A DNA stretch of 64,000 bases from Andrena cerasifolii (taxonomy: Eukaryota; Arthropoda; Insecta; Hymenoptera; Andrenidae), in NCBI RefSeq assembly GCF_050908995.1, contig NC_135119.1, positions 372,001-436,000 on the forward strand. The letters are read 5' to 3'. How positions within the stretch are numbered: the first letter of the stretch is position 1; each line of letters starts with the position of its first letter. Below the pieces are notes generated by a model. That model saw nothing but the letters and a program-made list of their open reading frames with translations. It was not told where the DNA came from and did no database searches. This document shows, one piece after another, positions 46,203 to 57,197 of this stretch. Both the position numbers and the translations under genes were made by a program.

Positions 46203-46810
46203 ACGATGTAAATGTGTTGAAACTTGAAGTCTAGTTTAAATAGGAGCCATTTCCAATTGTAGATTACAGTAAATAAATACGAGCTGGCGGTTAACCTACA
46301 CCGTATACAGACTCTATTCCGAGCCGCCAATGGCGCGAGTGAGAAAACCCAAAAGCGAGCGAGAGGGAACGAAATAATCGACAATCGACACAAAGCTGCC
46401 GTCGTCAGTGTCGACCGTTTTGTCTCCTCTCGCTCGTTTTCGGGTTCTCTCACTCTCAACCGAAATATTTCAAGAAATGGTCGAGATAGTCACCGCACCT
46501 ATACCGCATTGACGAAACACGCCTGTAGTGAGGAATCACTGTATTCTATGTTGAAAACCTATATATAGGAAAATTAAATTTATGTAATATTTTATTAGCT
46601 CCAATTAGGTAAATAACTAATAAAAATTGATAATAGACGCAGAAAAGGCATGCATAATAATTTTAGTAATTTTTGTATTTTCATATAATTTAAAATGAAA
46701 TTCCAACTAGGTAAATAATGTATTACACAAAATTTAAAGGTAGTAGTTAATTTTAAACCTGGAACTGCACCATTTTCCACTATTCGATTTTAAAATTAAA
46801 ACTTTGAATA
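46203..46810. other. 5' subterminal part of the hAT-like transposon
   Basis: Noncoding region between the transposase start and the right terminus; AT-rich with a GC-richer patch at 46300-46450. Confidence 0.4.
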
Positions 46811-47040
46811 ATTGACACTCCCTACGACAACAGTCACTCAATAAACCTTCGTTCATAACCTACGGTGAGTTCTAACTCTTTTACCGGCAACAATCCACTA
46901 CCTCTCGGCTCAGCTCGAGTATCCCGTTCCCGACATCATCACCCGAAATATCAGAGCCCGGGGAACGACCCGTTCAAGCACAACCGCGAAGTGCAGCTAG
47001 ATCCTCGAAGAGAATCTCCTCACCAGCAAACCTTGCAACA

Positions 47041-48060
47041 AATGTACCGAATATGCACTTCACTTCACGGCCACTAACACTCATCACTTAATTTATTTTT
47101 CATGCAACGTGTTTTACCTACGTTATAAAAATTGGTGTTTGTTGAGCTTCCTCGCGGCTCTGGGTTTACCCATATCACTACCTTGCGGTAACATTGATCC
47201 CGTTTAGAATAATCTTGACGCCAAACACCGAATCGTACCCTCGCTTGGGGTGTGGATGTGCGGGTATTCCCGTGCAAACACTTGCACAGTAGTACTTGCG
47301 ACCCCGTTGTTCCGGGCGTACACCCAGAACATAGCGTAATATTCTTGAGCGGAGAACATTTCTGGGACGAGATTGCTAGCTGACTGACAGGATATTTCCA
47401 AACTACTTCCTCTAACTCCCACCAGGACAAGAAGCTTTAGGTAAAAAGAAGCCAGCACATTTTCGAAACACACATGCTTTGCAGAAGTGCAACGAGCGAA
47501 ACATCTTACACTTTCCCAAAAGCCCGCGCTCCGTCCTTTTACTACCAATGTACCCATTGCTTCGAGATAGACTGCAGACACCACGTGTTTTGGTTCGAAA
47601 GGGTCCGAAGAGAAGAGAAACAGAAAGACTTCAAGTTGCTATAAAGAAGAAAAGGCATACCATTCCTGTTTCCGTTTTGCGATACCCTGACTTCACGTCT
47701 GCTACGAGGCGGAACCAGCTAAGCCATAAATTACCCAAAATTGTAGGAAATCGTTCTCTACCGCCGACTCGCGGGGCAATACGGTCATAAACCGCGACCC
47801 TGGCGAAATACTTTGGCCCATCAGCCTGATTAATTTTAAATAAGCCTCGCGGAGAGACACAGGAAGAAAGGGGGTAACTCTCTGACTGCGCGTAGTCCCG
47901 CTTGCTTCGTCCTTCCTTCGAATGAAGGACAGATCCCTTATCTCTCGAGTATAAACACGCGCTCGAATTTCAAAACAAAAGTACGCGTTGACGTATTCCC
48001 TGCGGGAGAAGGTGGGCTTGAAATCCGATTGGTCGTAACCTAACCAATCTGCCCTGCATC
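47041..48060. mobile_element. Composite mariner-type element, copy 1, right part
   Basis: Continues the sequence broken at 42864 (AATG|TACCGAATATGCACTTCAC; the uninterrupted join is seen near 61250). Matches the reverse complement of 60250-61250 of copy 2. Its minus strand holds the transposase N-terminal fragment (see 47110). Confidence 0.75.
47110..47359 (-). pseudogene. Mariner-type transposase N-terminal helix-turn-helix fragment
   Basis: From ATG at 47359: MFSAQEYYAMFWVYARNNG, then YPHIHTPSEGTIRCLASRLF. This is the N-terminal HTH of insect mariner-like transposases (DUF4817-type: Y-P-x-x-x-x-P-S then R-L-F-x-T-G-S). A TAA replaces the codon before TGS; the frame resumes with SDMGKPRAAR. 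Its orientation converges on the C-terminal fragment at 42503, so the two halves do not come from one collinear gene. Confidence 0.65.
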
Positions 48061-48177
48061 CCTCTCAAACGGCCATTCTCTTGAATTCCAATCCGTAATC
48101 TTAGAATTAGCTGGCGAGAAGAGTAGGAGGAAGACGGGTAAATAAAATGAAGAAATAATATACGAGTAAGAAATATT

Positions 48178-48240
48178 ATGTTACAAAGAATAATAATAAA
48201 ATAATAATAAAATAATAATAAAATAAAATAAAGTAAAAGA
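48178..48240 (+). repeat. (AATAATAAA)n microsatellite
   Basis: AATAATAATAAA-type units, imperfect, about 60 bp. Confidence 0.85.
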
Positions 48241-48249
48241 AAAAATAGA

Positions 48250-48620
48250 AATATAGAAAATATATATTGCCAAAGTATACGCCGTACACATAGTCCATCG
48301 ATGTATCCCTATCACCACTTAGGATTGTATTCATGTATTTTTTGCCCCAGCGGGCCGAAATGGTTGCGAAACGTTTCTTGTCCCTCGGATGTTTGGAGTT
48401 GATGTCTAATAGATGTTGCAAGCGACTCATCGGGAGGAGTTTCGAAAACATCGTCATCATTGGTTGTAAGCGATTGTAAACAGGGAAATGTATTTATTGG
48501 TGCGGAAGGAACCGGAAAATCGGCTGATGCGACATTTTACATTGTCGCCAAGAACAATTTCCACAAGTGGTATAGATCGCACGCTGATTCCAATTTCCAG
48601 ATATTTATGCGACGTGGGCG
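48250..48620 (-). pseudogene. Fragment of a repeat-family ORF with a GPLGQKY motif
   Basis: Minus strand: an open frame from a stop near 48560 reads VPSAPINTFPCLQSL, VFETPPDESLATS and HFGPLGQK, then shifts frame and continues YMNTILSGDRDTSMDYVYGV. I recall this GxLGQKY...D-x-VYGV pattern from dispersed ORFs in ant and wasp genomes, possibly from large DNA transposons or viral integrations. Identity is from memory; the frameshift makes it a remnant. Confidence 0.4.
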
Positions 48621-48639
48621 TTAACGCGTATCTTCTAAC

Positions 48640-49096
48640 CATGATACGTGATGCTTGACGCGATCTAAGAGTCCAAACATGAAAATTACCGTTTATCAGG
48701 AAAACACATAAATAAATAATGATGATAAGGTAAAAAAAAATTTTATATCTTACTTGTTAGATGTGTTCTTCCTGCATGGTGATACATCATCATCTTGTAT
48801 GATCGGAACGTAATAATTCGCAACACCGGTACTGCACTTTTTTTTCGAAGCACTATCTCTATGTCGAAAGTCACTGAGAGGCTACTGAGCGATTAATGCA
48901 ATAGTGTGCGAGGAGCTGGCTTAAGGCGGGATCTTCTACCTGTGACTGGTCCCTGCGGCTGGTCGCAGCGATTTGGTCCAGCGACTGGCCCTAGGCTGAA
49001 TCTTCTTGCCTACGACCAAGTCCATTGCCATAGTGGGACAGAATCCCCCCAAAAAAAACAAGGAAACGAGTCAGAATTCAAAAGTTTTGGGAGGAT
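48640..49096. other. No gene recognised
   Basis: Spacer before the second solo LTR; nothing recognised. Confidence 0.5.
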
Positions 49097-49100
49097 TATG

Positions 49101-49801
49101 TGTAACCGTATCCCGTAACGGCTACTAACCGTACGGGGGGTAGAGTGGCCGAGTGAACAAGGCGGGGTAAATTGGTTGCACGGGTTTTGATTGAGTCGCA
49201 TATACAACAGAGCCCGGCCAGGTCCATGCTGGTTTATAAGAGGATAACGTTAACCTACTACGCTTTAACCTATCGTCCCGGCGCGAAGATCGTTTCGAGT
49301 TGGCGGGTGATGAAGGAAGGCGGGGTGGTTGTTCTGGTGCCCTGAGCTGTGGTCTCCACCAATGGGCCTGACCGGGATAGTCTTGAGTCCGATCGCCCAT
49401 TGGGTAAAACCCGCGAGAGATACGGAGACTGCAGGACGTCCTCCGGGGCAGGCGAAGCGTGTCCCTACGATGGACGGCGGATATCGACTTACGTCTAGAA
49501 GTCGGCGAACTCGAGTTCCTCTAGGGGCCGTGGAGGTAGGGGAATCCAAAAAGACGCAGTGATACAGCTTGTAGTACACAAGAAATCGCTGGGAGAGTTC
49601 TCACCGTTCGTCTGTAACGCTCGTGGTAAACTCTGCCTGACGGGCCCGCCGCGCCGGCTTATATGCGGCGCCACGCGAGCTTCGCCAGCGAGAGCGCCGC
49701 TCGGCGCGCAGCCATCTCGCGGCCGTTCTCGGCAGCAGCGTGCCGCGCCGGGCGCGAGTGGTGGGGGGAAGATCAGCGTCCCACCTTTATAATCCGTTAC
49801 A
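49101..49801 (+). mobile_element. Solo LTR with TATG target duplication
   Basis: Begins TGTAACCGTATCCCGTAACG and ends TATAATCCGTTACA (TGTAAC...GTTACA). Direct TATG sits at 49097-49100 and 49802-49805. 701 bp, strikingly GC-rich in AT-rich flanks, no internal retroviral-type genes, so a solo LTR, probably gypsy-type by the 4-bp duplication. Strand is arbitrary. The many open frames inside are a GC effect. Confidence 0.8.
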
Positions 49802-49805
49802 TATG

Positions 49806-51530
49806 CATTTTTATATATTTCTTTTAAGCTACTAATATGAACTCCTAAAAAAGGTAAAAATATCATGACGCCTACTTCTGATCTGTGTGTAAACACGTGT
49901 TTTAGTTTGTATTTATTTTTCGTGTAGAATTTAAATCGAGTCTTTTAATTTTTGGTGATAGAAAAGAAAAAAAAATTGCTAAGTAATAGCAAATAATTAG
50001 TAACAGACAGTTCTTTTCTCATAAGAAATCCATTGAAAAAATTTCAACAATTATCGGCGTTTTTGTTACCTGCCGGGAATTTCCAAACAAATTTCTTTTT
50101 TAATCTGAATTTAGCGACCTCTGTTCATGAACAGCGTCCAACTCAGCAATTACTCTGAAATGTGTTGAAATGCTGAAAGGTGTGTGCGTACTTGTATACG
50201 TGTGACTTGTTTAGAGAGAGATTTTGACATAAGAGGGTAGGCTTTTGTTACGGTACGCTTTGGCTCGGTTGGTCAACGACTCACGCGGATTTCTCTCCGA
50301 AAATCCATTTCGTGGATCAAGACACCATGGCGTTCAGAAATGGCATTTCTTCAAAGCCCGTGCAAGCTATAAATTGCAAGATGACATTGTGTACTTTGCG
50401 TACCCTTGCGAACCCTTTCACGTATCGTGCGCCGAAAAAAGTATTAAAAATTCACGCTGTTACTGATATTCCCACAAGTTTCTAATGTACTGTTTAATCA
50501 TTCCAGTGAAGTAATAATAATTGGATTCCGTTTGCCCCTAATATTAGTTTACCGCCAACACTGAAATTTACAGTAAAATCTAATTTTAAAAGTCTCGCAG
50601 AAAGTTGCATGATGCATGAGTGTCTTGTGGTGCATGGATGCAACTGCAAATCGAGTTACTTTTGAAACCCGCATTGTGAACTAAAAGTTTGTCTAGCCCT
50701 GAGAAATTCATCAGTTCAGTGAAGTGTGTGCATGGCATAGTGCATATTATCTCGTGATTTCTCAATTCGCGCATCAATTTCATCGATTACTGGACCATGT
50801 GGGAGGCCTTTTAATTTAACAGGATTCCATTCAGATATACCCGTTACTTAGAAGACTTTTTCAGAAACTGAAGGATGTTTAAAAACAGAAAATGATTTTG
50901 TAATCGTGTGCAACGCGATTGTAGAGTCAGTGCCTGTGCCTGCCAAAAAGTGTTTCATAGAGTACCGTGCCTCTATGTGTTAGTGATGTGAACGCGAATT
51001 CCCATAAGGTGATAGGTCTATCGTTTTAGCCTATACTTCGCCGATGTTAGTAACTAAGGGGGAGAAACAAGTATCTCACTCATATTTCTCCAAATATTCC
51101 TGCAACTATTCACTTACACTAAGTTCAACTAAAACGTATTTATACATTATAAATAATACTACGTGATATGTATAAGCATTAACATTAATGTATCGAACGA
51201 TTAAACATTGAGAATAAAAGAGAATTTCGTTGGCGCAGAAAATCATTTGCAAATCCAAGGCCAAATGTTACAAATTGCTTGATATCTCGAGTTCTATCGA
51301 TTATAGTTAATAATAATTTATACTGGGCGGTTAGTGTAAATGTTGTTAACATTATTTGTCACAGCAATAGCCACTGGAATGGATATTTTAGCCGAAAATC
51401 CATTTTTGCCGAAGAATTCGCTGGATTTCGCAATTGTAACTAACCGTCGACCTTGTTTTGATCGGGGGACATCATTCCTCGAAGTCTACATAAGGAGCTC
51501 ACAGATCTTCATGTACTCAGTCGTCGTCGG
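49806..51530. other. No gene recognised
   Basis: AT-rich; CCGAAAATCCATTT occurs at 50297 and 51392, but no element could be bounded. Confidence 0.45.
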
Positions 51531-51552
51531 TCCTCCGGGCTAGAAGGACCTC

Positions 51553-51800
51553 CGGGAATCCTGAAGCTGCCGAGCCACCTGGATCCACTGGACTTCCTGG
51601 GGACCTGGTCAGGGGTTCAACCCTGGTTCTTCCTCCCCCTCCCCCTTGGAGCTGCCGAGCCACCTGGATCCACTGGACTTCCTGGGGACCTGGTTCTTCC
51701 ACCCCCTCCCCCCGGAGCTGCCGAGCCACCTGGACCATTCGGAAATGCTGAACTTGCTGGGGACCTGGTCAGGATTTCAACCCTGGTTCTTCCGCCAGCC
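51553..51800 (+). repeat. Minisatellite, three units, collagen-like reading
   Basis: GCTGCCGAGCCACCTGGA recurs at about 51567, 51650 and 51716, each followed by CTGGACTTCCTGGGGACCTGG or a variant. One frame of each unit reads EPPGSTGLPGDL, a G-x-y pattern, but unit lengths break the frame and stops occur. A repeat, or an eroded low-complexity coding piece. Confidence 0.7.
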
Positions 51801-51964
51801 TCTCGCCCCTCTGGCCTGGGTTCGTTTATTCGCTTGGTGCTGATGAAATTTTGGGGTTCGGTAAGTCATTTAAAATTTTATTGTTTTGCGAATGTCAAAT
51901 CTGATTTCTTCGGTCGTTTTCCATCATCTGTCCTATTTCCATGCATACTCTCGAGAATTTTGCG

Positions 51965-52195
51965 CGAGTCGTTCTATTTTGTGTATTTCCTCGATGGGTT
52001 TGCATGATTTATTTTATTTGATGCATTTCTTCGATGGGTTTAAATGATTTATTTCATTTTCGTGAATTTCTTCGATGGTTTTCTCTGATTCATTTCATCT
52101 CGTCGATGTCTTCGATGGTTTTCCCTGATTCATTTCATGTCTTCGATGGTTTTCCCTGATTCATTTCATCTCGTCTATGTCTTGGATGGTTTTTT
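51965..52195 (+). repeat. Minisatellite of about 45-bp units
   Basis: TCTTCGATGGTTTTCCCTGA and TTCATTTCATCTCGT alternate in 5 or so imperfect tandem copies. Confidence 0.75.
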
Positions 52196-52624
52196 GTGAC
52201 TTCTGTCACTCTGTCATGCATCTCATCGATGGGTCTACATTCTCTGCTCTTTCCTTCAAGGACTTATCTCTGCGGTGGTTTTGCATGCTCGTGCGTGCTC
52301 TGCTGTTGGTCGAAATTATCTCGATCGTCTCCAATTCAATAAGCTTTTCCTTAATTTCTTTCCAGGCCGACCACACCGTTACTAACATATAGTAGTTGAT
52401 TGTTTCAGCTTTTCAGGTTCACCGTTACTCGGGGAATGGAGTTAATAACACGATATATTTAAAAAGAAACTAGTGAAAAGTGATAGTGAAAAGTGATCGT
52501 GCAAAGTGACAGTGAAAGAAGACATCTAAGGAAGCCTAGGCTAATTTATTATAGTATGAAGTATTTAAGGTCCCATGTAAAATTGCCAAGCAGTCACTAA
52601 ATCATTAACTTTGTTGTTCGTTTA

Positions 52625-53210
52625 TTGGCTCCTCATCTGTGATGAGGAGGTTACCGCTGCTTCCGTTTGCGGAAGCAAGTGACTGAGCATGGAATCGGTA
52701 TGGGTGGATCAGTTTCATCCCTTGGTGTTCTTGTCCAAAGGGAAAAGTTTCGGGCGTAGGGGGTGCACCTTATGGTACACTGCCTGCGTAAGTCACTCGG
52801 TTCGATTACCCAATCTCCGTGTTAGACGGCTTGAGTCAGGTCAAGTGTTTGCTCCTGACGAGTCGCATCGGAGCAACAGGAATCGTCTGGGAGGCGCCGA
52901 GCGCTTTTCCCTTTCGACTTGGACAGCAGGGTGGTAGGAACTGCGCCGTCCAATACTTGTTTCATGCTTACCCTTCGCCTTTCCTTCTTTCCTGAATTTC
53001 TTTTAATCGAGTGATTGCTTGGCAGTTCCCTAGATTCTATATCTAAACCGAAGGGATCGATGGAACTTTGTTTCCATCCATCTCTTTGGTTTAGTAGGCT
53101 TCATGTACAGGGAGATCGATGGAACTTTGATTCCATCTACCTCTCTACGGGTCTCCAAGCGCAGCAACCTCCTCGCGGTGAGACCTGGTAATCGGTGAGA
53201 ACCGAGCCGA
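52625..53210. other. Unexplained hairpin-rich stretch
   Basis: Back-to-back stem-loops: CTCCTCATC-TGT-GATGAGGAG, then GCTTCCG-TTT-GCGGAAGC (52630-52676). Later come two similar stems, GATGGAACTTTGTTTCCATC near 53058 and GATGGAACTTTGATTCCATC near 53124. The stretch is GC-richer than its flanks. No protein frame recognised; could be a structured RNA or the 5' region of an unknown retroelement. Confidence 0.4.
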
Positions 53211-53214
53211 TGGC

Positions 53215-54036
53215 TGCGATTGTCAAATATTCTAATCGTATATAAGAATTTCTTTAACTTGCAATACTATGGTAGAATGTAAGAATAAAATATGTAACTT
53301 AAAATGTTGTTCGATTGTTCCTACCGAACCCCAGAACACGAATATAGTATTAAGATGGAAGAATAAGTGCAAGTTGGAATATTTCAGTGAGATACTGGAA
53401 CTGTTGAGTTTTTGACAATTTTTAAAGTCCTTTCTGCTTCAGCATTTTATTGAAATATACAAAGTTACAATTCCTTTGCGAGGTATTCCACGTTACATCA
53501 TGAAAGCATGTCTTCCACAAATAATGTTGTTGTTTATATAAATTTGTATGTTAAATAAATTTGTTTTGCGTTAAATAAACCGGAATAGGACAGCAAGGTT
53601 AAAAGACGAATGTGATATAAGAATGTTCATAAGACGATTTTTAAATTGTTATTCTAACAGAAACATTTGTAAATCGCGGGCATTGACTCTCAAAACATAA
53701 ACTAGTTTTACTCGTGCTTAATTCTAGTTCCTACCACGCGTAGCGTTATAATCTGTTTTGAGACTTCACCGGTAACGTTGCATGCGACACTAAAATGGTA
53801 AGGGGGTCCTAGGACCCCCTAAACCGGCGATACAAAAATACATTGCTTGATAGGTCTATTCTATACCTCGTCTGTGATGTAAGTAATCGAACAGTCCCCG
53901 GAAAAAGCCTGATTTATGACACCTTCTAGTGCCAATCGGGTTTTCTCTTTTCCGAGACCCTCCTCGACGACAGCTAAATGGCCGCTCCCATATTCCTTAC
54001 ATTCGGCCTGACCTTAAGTCTGTACTCGGACTTATT
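53215..54036. other. No gene recognised
   Basis: AT-rich; a short palindrome (GGGGTCCTAGGACCCC) at 53804-53819. Confidence 0.5.
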
Positions 54037-54044
54037 ATCTAGAA

Positions 54045-54276
54045 CAGGGTTGACCATCTGGTGGCTCGCGAGCCACCGGGGCACCCCGCCTGGCTGCCAT
54101 GCTGAACGGCCCCCTCCATACCTCCCAGACTCTGACGATCGCAGTCAAAAAGAGAAGGAAAGAAGGAGGGATTGACTGCGATCATCAGTTTGGTCGGTAT
54201 GGAGGGGGACCGTACAGCGTGGCAGCATGACGAAGGTGCCCCCGGTGGCTCGCGAGCTCCCAGTTAGTCAACCCTG
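54045..54276. mobile_element. hAT MITE with perfect 8-bp TSD
   Basis: CAGGGTTGACCATCTGG...GGCTCGCGAGCC termini are inverted (right end AGTTAGTCAACCCTG). Identical ATCTAGAA at 54037-54044 and 54277-54284. 232 bp, non-coding, strongly palindromic. Confidence 0.9.
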
Positions 54277-54892
54277 ATCTAGAAGAAACAGAATATTAGC
54301 TCCAAATTTTACATGAGCAGCGTAAATACCAAATGCCACAGTGGTCAACTTATCCTTTCCTCAATGGACAAACAAGTCGGGACGATAATTATTCCATAGT
54401 CATCTATACTCTTCTTTGCAACACGGCGCAGGTACATGCTATGAAATTCCTGATGACCTTAATCATGTTGACCTGGCATCGTTCATCTCGCTGTCTGGAC
54501 ATAATGACCCCCCAGTGCAGGCAGTGCCCAGGCACTGTGGCGGGTGCGGCGTTATCGGCGATAGCCATCCTGCCGAGATCGAGCTTGCGCTGACGGCTCT
54601 ACCTCCCCGTGGTCCCCACTGGACAGCGTTCCGCGCCGCACCGCGGCTTGTAGCGCTGACTAAACGAGCCGCCGCCCTTCGGGGTAGATCCAACTTACCC
54701 AGTGATTCCTAGCGGATAAGGGCAGGGTTTTTCCAAGTACCATTTCGGCAGAACATCTACGCCCAATTTCCCTTGGCAGCGGACCGCGACGAAGGTTAAA
54801 TTTTTGCACACACCACCTTGCCGGCCAAATGCTCGTATAGGCGAAAGCCTGAGGTAGAGCGCGCCGCATCCGGGCCAAGATGGCTACACTAG

Positions 54893-55000
54893 TTGTCTGG
54901 GCATAATACTGCCGCGATGGAAACACTGGTTCTCGTTCGATCACCGAAGTTAAGCATCGTGGGGCACGTATCGGGGAAGGAGATGGGTGAGCGACCGTTT
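54893..55000 (+). pseudogene. 5S rRNA-derived sequence (pseudogene or SINE3 head)
   Basis: GGTTCTCGTTCGATCACCGA (54928) followed by AGTTAAGCATCG, then GGAGATGGGTGAGCGACC, is the core of animal 5S rRNA including the A-box region (AGTTAAGC) and a C-box-like GATGGGTGA. The start GTCTGGGCATAATACTGCCG is a diverged 5S 5' end, and there are deletions before GATGGG. Fragments of the same 5' end (CTGTCTGGRCATAATR) recur near 54495 and 55280, suggesting a repeat family rather than an rRNA gene. Confidence 0.7.
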
Positions 55001-55009
55001 TTCTCCTGG

Positions 55010-56030
55010 TGCGTCGCTTGCTGCTGGCAACCTTACGGGTAGGTTTCCCCGGTTGCGAACGTATATAATTCGTGACCGTTATGGCCCACCCAATAGCAAA
55101 ATTCCTTACATTGATCCCATCGAGTCAAGACGTAGTATTTCGGACTTCACTCTGCTTTTTTCCGTCCACCCTGTGGCCTTGCACAGTGGTTTCCTAGAAT
55201 GAGATTAAATGCTAACTCCATATTGCTTGGAAACTCTGAGGCGCAGCGCGTCAATTGGGCCTTAAATAAACCGACAGTAATCTGTCTGGGCATAATACCA
55301 CGTATTATGTACAAACCAAAGTCGACTTGATCTAGACTCTAGATTCTAGAGCAACATATGCTCATCCACAGTCACACCAAAATCGGACAATCCCATATCC
55401 ATTTTTGGATTTTTAGAAATGATCTCAGTTTCTGTGTTTACTTACAGTCACACATACGTGTGTTTATGTGAATGCCTCATTCTCATCATTGACCATCTCT
55501 CTTGACGTTGCGGCGTTGCACAGCGGCTGTCCTCCTCGACGAGCCCAGTATCCTTCGGTAGTATCCTTCCCATTCCTCGGCGCAACCCTTTCCGTTACGA
55601 ATGGTGACTCCCTGACCACGCCATTGGCTCATCACTCCTTTTTCTGCACGTACAAAAAATATGAACATATATACCATATACATATCATGCTAACTACCAC
55701 ACTACCACGGCAGCCGTTAAATTATTATTTACTACCGTGTTTACCATCCTTACAGGAAAAGCGACGCGCAATCATTTCGACATCTCCGTCAGATGACTAG
55801 ATCGGTACACCCCTTTCAATATCTTGCGGCTGCCACGCGATTGACCCTTCTGGTGCATTGAAATAATATTTAAACTTGTTGCGCACCACGAAACCCTCGG
55901 CATCTCCGTAGCCTCCGGGTCGAAACAAACCGCAACATATTGTTGATAGATATGTTACTATTATCAGGATTCTCACGTTGACCATTAAAAAAAAAATGTT
56001 ATCTAATAGTGGATGTTTTTGCATTTTGTT
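55010..56030. other. No gene recognised
   Basis: May include the body of the 5S-derived repeat up to about 55310. Nothing else recognised. Confidence 0.4.
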
Positions 56031-56034
56031 CTAG

Positions 56035-56165
56035 TTTCAGCCGTATGACGGTGCACCGAATTCTCAGGGATCGCCTGTTGCATCCGTACAAATATGTACG
56101 GGTGCAACATTTGCACCCCGGGGATTACATCCAGCGGATTCAGTATTCCACGTGGCTGTTGGGAG
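56035..56165 (+). pseudogene. Mariner-like transposase fragment (second HTH region)
   Basis: Reads SRMTVHRILRDRLLHPYKYV, then RVQHLHPGDYIQRIQYSTWL. This is the R-x-T-V-x-R-V/I-L-x-x-x-x-L-H-P-Y/F...L-x-P-x-D segment that precedes the DDE core in insect mariner-like transposases. The frame ends at once (AAATAA), and no DDE core follows. Confidence 0.6.
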
Positions 56166-56192
56166 AAATGCGAAAAAAATAAAAAAATTAAA

Positions 56193-56253
56193 AAGTCATC
56201 GGATTTTGGTAGCGCTCAATCATTGTTTGTGCGCTACCAAAATCCGGCGACTT
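56193..56253. repeat. Short hairpin
   Basis: GTCATCGGATTTTGGTAGCGC pairs with GCGCTACCAAAATCCGGCGAC around a 15-bp loop; flanked by A-rich and T-rich tracts that extend the stem. Confidence 0.8.
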
Positions 56254-56969
56254 CTTAATTTTTTTATGAAAATCTCGAACTTTTGCGGACCATATCAGAA
56301 GTTTGGGCCAAAATGGCACATTTTTTACACATCCTGTATTTTTTTCCAAGTCGGTTTGAACCTCATTTCGTTCGCAATCAAGAAAAAATGAAGAGAAAAA
56401 AATATTCGAGAAAAACGCGTTTAAAGGACAATGTTTAGTCGCAGAGGGGATTAGTGACCTGTGAGCCTACACCGTATGCTATACACCGTTGGAAAGATCT
56501 CGCCAAGAATCGATTGATGCGATTTTTAACTTCGAAATCAGATGGGATCACCTCAAAAAATGCCCTCAAAGTTCGAGATTTTGCGGTTTTGAACAAAAGA
56601 AACCGGTAGTAAAATCTCATCCGGCCCGTGGGACGTCCGGTAGGCACCTGCGGGAAAACCGAGGGATGCAAGCGATACTCTAGCAGGTTAGGGCGGTAAA
56701 TGTGCCCCACGATCTTCATTTCAGAGCCATGTTGGGCCTGCGTTTGCCGCATGGGCCCCGTTCCTAATGCCCGGGATGAAATTGTCAATGGATCAGATGT
56801 TTTTCAGGAACATATTATGTACTTATACGATTTGCAGGTATAAGTTTGGGAATGTGCAGGTTACCATTCAGACTAATGCGTCGTTTACAATAGTGAGTGG
56901 AATGACATTTTATTGATTGAACGAAAGATAATGATGTGAAAATGATTAACGCAAAAAGAAGTCGATCTC

Positions 56970-57056
56970 TCATCCCACATACCAGCGAGCATGCTTGCCG
57001 AGTATGCAGTTCGCGAGCGGCTCGGCAAGCGGCTCGCTCGTGTATGGGTGCCTTAA
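56970..57056. repeat. Imperfect GC-rich hairpin
   Basis: CCCACATACCAGCGAGC...TTGCCGAG pairs with CTCGGCAAG...GCTCGCTCGTGTATGGG. Small palindromic element. Confidence 0.6.
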
Positions 57057-57197
57057 AGCCATTATATGAAAATCAATTTTTTGACTGCCTAGTTCCCTTA
57101 CCAGAGCCAAAATGTCCACAGAGTCGATGTAACTATTGATAGTGCTGAAAAGGCAAGTAAGATCAGATAGAGATCGACGATGTTCCAAGGTGCGAAG

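Larger units (their letters stand above)
43111..46824 (-). mobile_element. hAT-like DNA transposon inside the solo LTR
   Basis: Termini TAGGGTGTGTCAATT and AATTGACACTCCCTA are inverted. Flanks CAACAACAG (43102-43110) and CGACAACAG (46825-46833) agree except for one base, an 8-9 bp target duplication. 3.7 kb, carrying the decayed transposase at 43894-46202. The hAT assignment rests on TSD size and the shape of the D...N / C-x-LH region. Confidence 0.75.
42865..47040 (+). mobile_element. Solo LTR, split by a DNA transposon
   Basis: The inserted sequence begins TGTTATGTAACG and ends TTGCAACA (TGTT...AACA), with 4-bp duplications AATG at 42861-42864 and 47041-47044. Without the 43111-46824 insertion the LTR is about 450 bp. 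It carries a TATA-like TGTATATAAACC (43022) and AATAAA (46840). No gag/pol, so a solo LTR of a gypsy- or BEL-type element. The + orientation is inferred from the TATA and AATAAA positions. Confidence 0.75.

Noticed and set aside
48399..48625. Plus-strand frame with a P-loop-like GAEGTGKS
   Set aside because: No start codon, short, and antisense to the more convincing minus-strand ORF remnant; a chance match is likely.
49559..49896. GC-rich ORFs suggesting a gene
   Set aside because: They lie within the solo LTR bounded by TGTAAC/GTTACA and the TATG duplication.
54660..54944. 94-codon minus-strand ORF opposite the 5S-derived region
   Set aside because: No motif, and it overlaps repeat sequence; open by GC content.
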